Source: Planctomycetota bacterium
GTDB lineage: Bacteria > Planctomycetota > SBBH01 > JACQRN01
Assembly: GCA_016206515.1 (NCBI GenBank)
Contig: JACQRN010000107.1
Location: 1 to 17,254, forward strand
Direction of reading: 5' to 3'
DNA: 17,254 bases
Position numbers and translations under genes: made by a program. The notes beneath the pieces are model-generated. The model saw only the letters and a program-made list of their open reading frames with translations, did not search any database and was not told where the DNA came from. Shown here piece by piece: positions 13,555 through 17,254 of this stretch. Position 1 is the stretch's first letter; every line of letters begins with the position of its first letter.

Positions 13555-14907
13555 CTACTTCACCCAGATGGCCCTGGCGCTCGTGAACTCCAGGAGCCCC
13601 GCCGCGCCCAGCTCCCGTCCCCACCCCGAATCCTTGACCCCGCCGAACGGCAGGCGGGGGTCGGATTTCACGATCCCGTTGACGAAGACGGAGCCCGCCT
13701 CCAGCCGCGCGGCGAGCGCCTCCCCGCGCTCCGGGTCGGCGGTCCAGACGGACGCGCCGAGCCCGTACCGGGTGGCGTTGGCGAGCGCCATCGCCTCCTC
13801 CTCGTCGCGCGCGACGGAGAGCACGGCCACGGGGCCGAACGTCTCCTCGTCGAAGGCGGCCATGCCGGGCCGCGTCCCGGCGAGGACCGTCGGCGGGTAG
13901 AACCAGCCGCGTCGCGCCAGGCGCTCCCCGCCCAGCAGAAGCCGCGCCCCGGCGTCGATCGAGGAGCGGACCTGCCGGTGCAGATCCTCCAGAAGGTCGA
14001 GCCGGGCGAGCGGCCCCATCCTGCAGGCACGGTCCATCGGGTCGCCGGGGACACGCGTGGCCATGGCGGCGACGAACGCCTCCTGGAACCGCTCCGCGAC
14101 GGGCACCTCGACGACGATGCGCTTGGCCGCGATGCACGATTGGCCGGCGTTCTGGCACCGCGCGGCGGCGGCCGCCTCCGCGGCGGAGGCGACGTCGGCG
14201 TCCGCCAGGACAACGAACGGGTCGGAGCCTCCGAGTTCGAGCACCGTCTTCTTCAGCGCGGAGCCCGCCACGGCCGCAACGGCGGCGCCCGCGCGGGCGC
14301 TGCCGGTCAGCGTCACCGCCCGGACCGTCGGATGGCGGATCACCGCGGCGACATCTTGGATCAGGAGCAGGGAGAGCAGCCCCTCCGGGAATCCTGCCCG
14401 CCGGAACAGGTCCTCGACCTCGAGCGCGCACCCCGGGACGTTCGGGGCGGGCTTCACGAGCGCGGCGTTCCCCGCCAGGAGCGCCCCGCCAGCGAACCGC
14501 ACCGCCTGCCAGAACGGGTAGTTCCACGGCAGGATCGCCAGGACGATCCCGATCGGGTCGCGGCGGACGCAGGAGCGCGAGGCGTCGGTGGCGACCGCCT
14601 CCGGCTCCAGGAGGGCGGGGCCGTGCTCCGCGAAGTGGTCGCACGCCGCGGCGCACTTCTCGATCTCCGCTTCCGCCTCCGCGATCGGCTTCCCCATCTC
14701 CTCGGTGATCGTGCGCGCGTAGCGGAACTTCGCGGAGCGCAGGAGGTGCGCCGCGCGCCGCAGTTTCTCGCCGCGCTCGGCGGGAGTCAGCCGGACCCAT
14801 TCGCGCCAGGCGAAGGTGGCGGTCTCGATCCGCCGGGCGACGTCCTGCGGAGAATGGTTCGCCACCTCTCGGACCACCTGCTCGGTGGCGGGATTGACGG
14901 CGATCAT
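13555..14907 (-). CDS. NAD(P)-dependent aldehyde dehydrogenase, succinate-semialdehyde (Sad/YneI) type
   Basis: 450 residues from ATG 14907. Catalytic C258 lies in QNAGQSCIAAKR, general base E224 in VLELGGSDPF, and oxyanion N129 in LPWNYPFW. The cofactor-binding stretch is NAALVKPAPNVPGCALEVED and the C-terminus has LPFGGVKDSGWGRELG. The short length and the PNVPGCA signature match the Sad/YneI-like succinate-semialdehyde dehydrogenase group, which oxidises succinate semialdehyde or similar short aldehydes to acids; the exact substrate is inferred. An upstream extension to 15006 is open but is translated heptamer repeat, so it is rejected as coding. It is transcribed away from the hydrolase across a repeat-bearing intergenic region. 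Confidence 0.94.
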   Translation of the reverse strand: MIAVNPATEQVVREVANHSPQDVARRIETATFAWREWVRLTPAERGEKLRRAAHLLRSAKFRYARTITEEMGKPIAEAEAEIEKCAAACDHFAEHGPALLEPEAVATDASRSCVRRDPIGIVLAILPWNYPFWQAVRFAGGALLAGNAALVKPAPNVPGCALEVEDLFRRAGFPEGLLSLLLIQDVAAVIRHPTVRAVTLTGSARAGAAVAAVAGSALKKTVLELGGSDPFVVLADADVASAAEAAAAARCQNAGQSCIAAKRIVVEVPVAERFQEAFVAAMATRVPGDPMDRACRMGPLARLDLLEDLHRQVRSSIDAGARLLLGGERLARRGWFYPPTVLAGTRPGMAAFDEETFGPVAVLSVARDEEEAMALANATRYGLGASVWTADPERGEALAARLEAGSVFVNGIVKSDPRLPFGGVKDSGWGRELGAAGLLEFTSARAIWVK

Positions 14908-14924
14908 CCGGACCCAGCCTACAG

Positions 14925-15019
<95 letters not shown>

Positions 15020-15152
15020 GTCCTGTGGTTCCGCGGGTTGCGGCACGCTGCCCGCGGCCACGCGGACCGCGGGATACAGAGAACGGGGCCCGATCCGCGG
15101 AGCCCGGGGATCGGTGGCTCCAGGGTTCGGGGACCAAGGGTACACTCGTCCC

Positions 15153-16001
15153 ATGCCGTTCCTGGACCGCTCCGGGGTCCGTCTCCACTACGTGTCGCGC
15201 GGCGAGCCCGACGGCGGGCCGGTCGTGTTTCTGCACGGGATCACGTCGGATTCGGTCCACGCGTGGGTCGAGGGGGGGGCGATCCCGTACCTGTCGGCCC
15301 GCCCCCGGCACGGCCTGCGGTTCCTTCTGTTGGACCAGCGCGGGCACGGACGCAGCGACCTTCCCGCGGGGCCGGAGGCGTACACATGGTCGATCCTCGT
15401 CGAGGACGTCCTCGCGCTCCTGGACCGGGAGAAGATCGCCTCCGCGCACCTCGTCGGGTACTCGATGGGGGCGGAGGTGGCGTTGCGGTTGGGCGTCGCA
15501 TCCCCCGAGCGCGTGCGCTCCCTCTTCCTGGGGGGGTGCGGGCGCGGCGCCTACGACAAGGCGTCGCTCTCGCGCGCCCGCGCGAGGATCGCCTCGCGCG
15601 CGGAGCGGTTCCGGGATCCGGACCCGGGCATGATTGCGCGCCGCCTGCGATCGGAGGCGGGGGTCGCCAAGCTCCTGGCCGATCCCGCCTGGGGGGCGCG
15701 CGCCCGCGCCCTGGCGCGTGCCTGGCAGGGCGCGGCGCTGGGGCTCGCGCAGGCGCACACGCTGATCGGCGCCGACGCGCTCGGCGGGTTGCACGTGCCC
15801 TGCCGCATCGCCGTCGGCTCCGACGATCCGCTCTACGGCCCGAAGGCGGGGCGAGCCTCCGGCGCGGCGCTCGCCCGCGCGATTCCCGGCGCCACGTACC
15901 TCGAGATCCCCGGTGCCGAGCACGGCGACGCCTTCCGCCGGGCCGCCTTCCACGAGGCGGTGGCGGGGTTCCTCCCTGCAGGCCGTTCCGTCGGGCGCTG
16001 A
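15153..16001 (+). CDS. Alpha/beta-hydrolase fold protein
   Basis: 282 residues from ATG 15153; the upstream open frame is repeat and G+C-rich noise. The canonical elements are in order: oxyanion-hole strand VVFLHGITSD (H28-G29), DQRGHGRSD at about residues 61-69, nucleophile elbow VGYSMGAE with S104, acid D224 or D225 in AVGSDDPLYG, and H257 in GAEHGDAF. The length and motifs fit esterase, lipase or C-C hydrolase members of the family; the substrate cannot be inferred. No signal peptide, so it is probably cytosolic. A radical SAM gene follows 61 bp downstream on the same strand. Confidence 0.92.
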   Translation: MPFLDRSGVRLHYVSRGEPDGGPVVFLHGITSDSVHAWVEGGAIPYLSARPRHGLRFLLLDQRGHGRSDLPAGPEAYTWSILVEDVLALLDREKIASAHLVGYSMGAEVALRLGVASPERVRSLFLGGCGRGAYDKASLSRARARIASRAERFRDPDPGMIARRLRSEAGVAKLLADPAWGARARALARAWQGAALGLAQAHTLIGADALGGLHVPCRIAVGSDDPLYGPKAGRASGAALARAIPGATYLEIPGAEHGDAFRRAAFHEAVAGFLPAGRSVGR

Positions 16002-16062
16002 TCGGTCCGCCGCCCGTGGCGTGCGCAAGCCGCGCGATCCGGTGTGGTAGGGTGTCCACGGC

Positions 16063-17254
16063 ATGGCCAAGGCCTGGCTGATCACCCCCACCGCGCGGAT
16101 GCACAGCGAGTATGCGCCGCTCGGGATGGCGTTCCTGGCGTCGTTCCTGCACGGGCGGGGGCATGAGGTCGTCTGGGATCTCGTTGGGCCGGACGCGGTC
16201 GACGGCGGGGGGATCGCACGACGGGCGCGCGCCCTGGCGCCGGACGCCGTCTTCGTCTCTTCGGCGCCGCGGTTCTACTGCACCTGTCCGGTTCCGACCG
16301 TAGAGGCGGCTCTCGCGGTCGGGCGCGGCGTGCGAGAGGGGGCGCCCCGCGCGCGTCTCGTGGCGATCGGGCCGATCGCGTCGGTGCGGCCGGACGTGTT
16401 CCTGGAGGGGAAGGACGGGCGCTTCGACGTGGTCTGCCGCGGCGAGCCGGAACCCTCCGCGGAGGGGGTCCTGCTGGCTCCGTCCGTGGAGGGTTGCGGA
16501 TCGGTCCCCGGTGCGTCCATTGCGGGTCGGACGGGCGGCGAGGCGCCGTACGCCGACCTCGCCTCGCTCCCTCCGCCCGCGCGCGACCTCCTGCCGATGG
16601 AATCGTTCGTCTTCGAATCCCACTTCGCGCGGCGCACGACCGCCATCCAGGCGTCGCGCGGGTGCCCGTTCGCGTGCACGTTCTGCTTCATCAACCGCGA
16701 CGACGCCTACGCGAACCTCAACGCGGGGAAGAAGTTCCGCACGCGCTCGCCGGAGCAGATCGTCGCGGAGGTGTCGGGCCTGAAGGCGCGCTACGGGATC
16801 GACGGCCTGTTCTTCGAGGACTCCGAGTTTGTCGTCCACCGCAAGCACGCCGAGGGGGTCGCCGAGGCGCTCGCGCGCTCGCACCCGGACGTCCGTTGGT
16901 CCGCGCACATCCGCGCGACGAGCGTGGACCGCGAGATGCTCTCCCTCCTCCACCGCGCCGGGTGCCGGGAGATCTTCTTCGGTGTCGAGAGCGGAAACGC
17001 CGCGCTCCTGGAGTCCACGCGCAAGGGGGTGACCCTGGAGTCGATTACGGAGGCGTTCCGACTGACGCGCGAGGCGGAGATCCGCTCCACCGCGTCGTTC
17101 GTCCTGGGGCTCCCCGGGGAGACCCCCGCGACGGTCGAGGAGACGATCCGGTTCGCGCGGCGCCTAAAGCCGGACCATGCCTCCTTCCATATCTTCGCCC
17201 CGTACGAGGGGACGCGCCTGCACGGCGAGGCGGTCGCCGCGGGGCGGATCGAGC
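16063..17254 (+). CDS. B12-binding-type radical SAM enzyme (3' end outside window)
   Basis: At least 397 residues, open at the window end. Residues 1-180 resemble a cobalamin-binding Rossmann domain (EYAPLGMAFLASFLHGRGHEV, then GPIASVRPDVFLEG, CRGEPEPSAEG) but without an evident DxHxxG cobalamin motif. The radical SAM domain starts near residue 190: the cluster motif SRGCPFACTFCF gives C201, C205 and C208. GLFFEDSEFV, GCREIFFGVESGN (the ESGN element) and FVLGLPGETP follow. This layout is shared by BchE-, methyltransferase- and Elp3-like class-B radical SAM enzymes that modify lipids, antibiotics, tetrapyrroles or RNA. The reaction cannot be assigned. C73 and C75 in FYCTCPVP are unusual extra cysteines. 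Start at ATG 16063; no strong ribosome-binding site is seen. Confidence 0.9.
   Translation, partial: MAKAWLITPTARMHSEYAPLGMAFLASFLHGRGHEVVWDLVGPDAVDGGGIARRARALAPDAVFVSSAPRFYCTCPVPTVEAALAVGRGVREGAPRARLVAIGPIASVRPDVFLEGKDGRFDVVCRGEPEPSAEGVLLAPSVEGCGSVPGASIAGRTGGEAPYADLASLPPPARDLLPMESFVFESHFARRTTAIQASRGCPFACTFCFINRDDAYANLNAGKKFRTRSPEQIVAEVSGLKARYGIDGLFFEDSEFVVHRKHAEGVAEALARSHPDVRWSAHIRATSVDREMLSLLHRAGCREIFFGVESGNAALLESTRKGVTLESITEAFRLTREAEIRSTASFVLGLPGETPATVEETIRFARRLKPDHASFHIFAPYEGTRLHGEAVAAGRIE

Overview
The window comes from a very G+C-rich (about 70% by eye), Gram-negative-type bacterium. A TolC-type outer-membrane factor, a beta-barrel porin ending in Phe, and lipobox signal peptides all imply two membranes. 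Short palindromic elements and 7-bp tandem repeats suggest an uncultured lineage of the Deltaproteobacteria / Acidobacteria / NC10 / Eisenbacteria kind, but the sequence alone does not settle the taxon. No rRNA, tRNA, CRISPR array, transposase or phage gene is visible, and no gene-free stretch exceeds about 250 bp.

Layout. (1) 1-1189, minus strand: a secreted DsrE-like protein with a CPVC motif, an ECF sigma factor, and the first 33 codons of an exported protein. (2) 1341-8487, plus strand: five genes with overlapping stops and starts, encoding an ECF sigma factor, a zinc-finger anti-sigma factor, an RND pump, a membrane-fusion protein and an outer-membrane lipoprotein channel. This looks like a complete tripartite efflux system with its own envelope-sensing switch. 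(3) 8522-9711, plus strand: an exported thioredoxin-like protein whose frame is interrupted by one in-frame TGA at the active-site position, then a small lipoprotein with four CxxC pairs. A strong hairpin at about 9746-9775 separates these from the convergent genes. (4) 9788-14907, minus strand in transcription order: succinate-semialdehyde-type dehydrogenase, CgeB-like glycosyltransferase, transglutaminase lipoprotein, outer-membrane porin. (5) 15153-17254, plus strand: alpha/beta hydrolase and a B12-type radical SAM enzyme running off the end.

Two observations stand out. First, the TGA at 9095-9097 sits where a thioredoxin fold has its first catalytic Cys. The frame stays open for 96 codons beyond it, including a cis-Pro segment. 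An 8-bp perfect hairpin with a GGC loop lies 21 nt downstream, as in bacterial SECIS elements. This is a candidate new selenoprotein family, and a nonsense-mutated pseudogene is the main alternative. Second, a ~115-bp palindromic element occurs twice (5835-5948 and 10959-11074). In both copies it lies in the same orientation relative to the gene and in frame between a translationally coupled start codon and the hydrophobic core of a signal peptide. The third efflux gene carries a heptamer repeat at the equivalent place, so signal-peptide N-regions seem to be a tolerated landing site for repeats in this genome.
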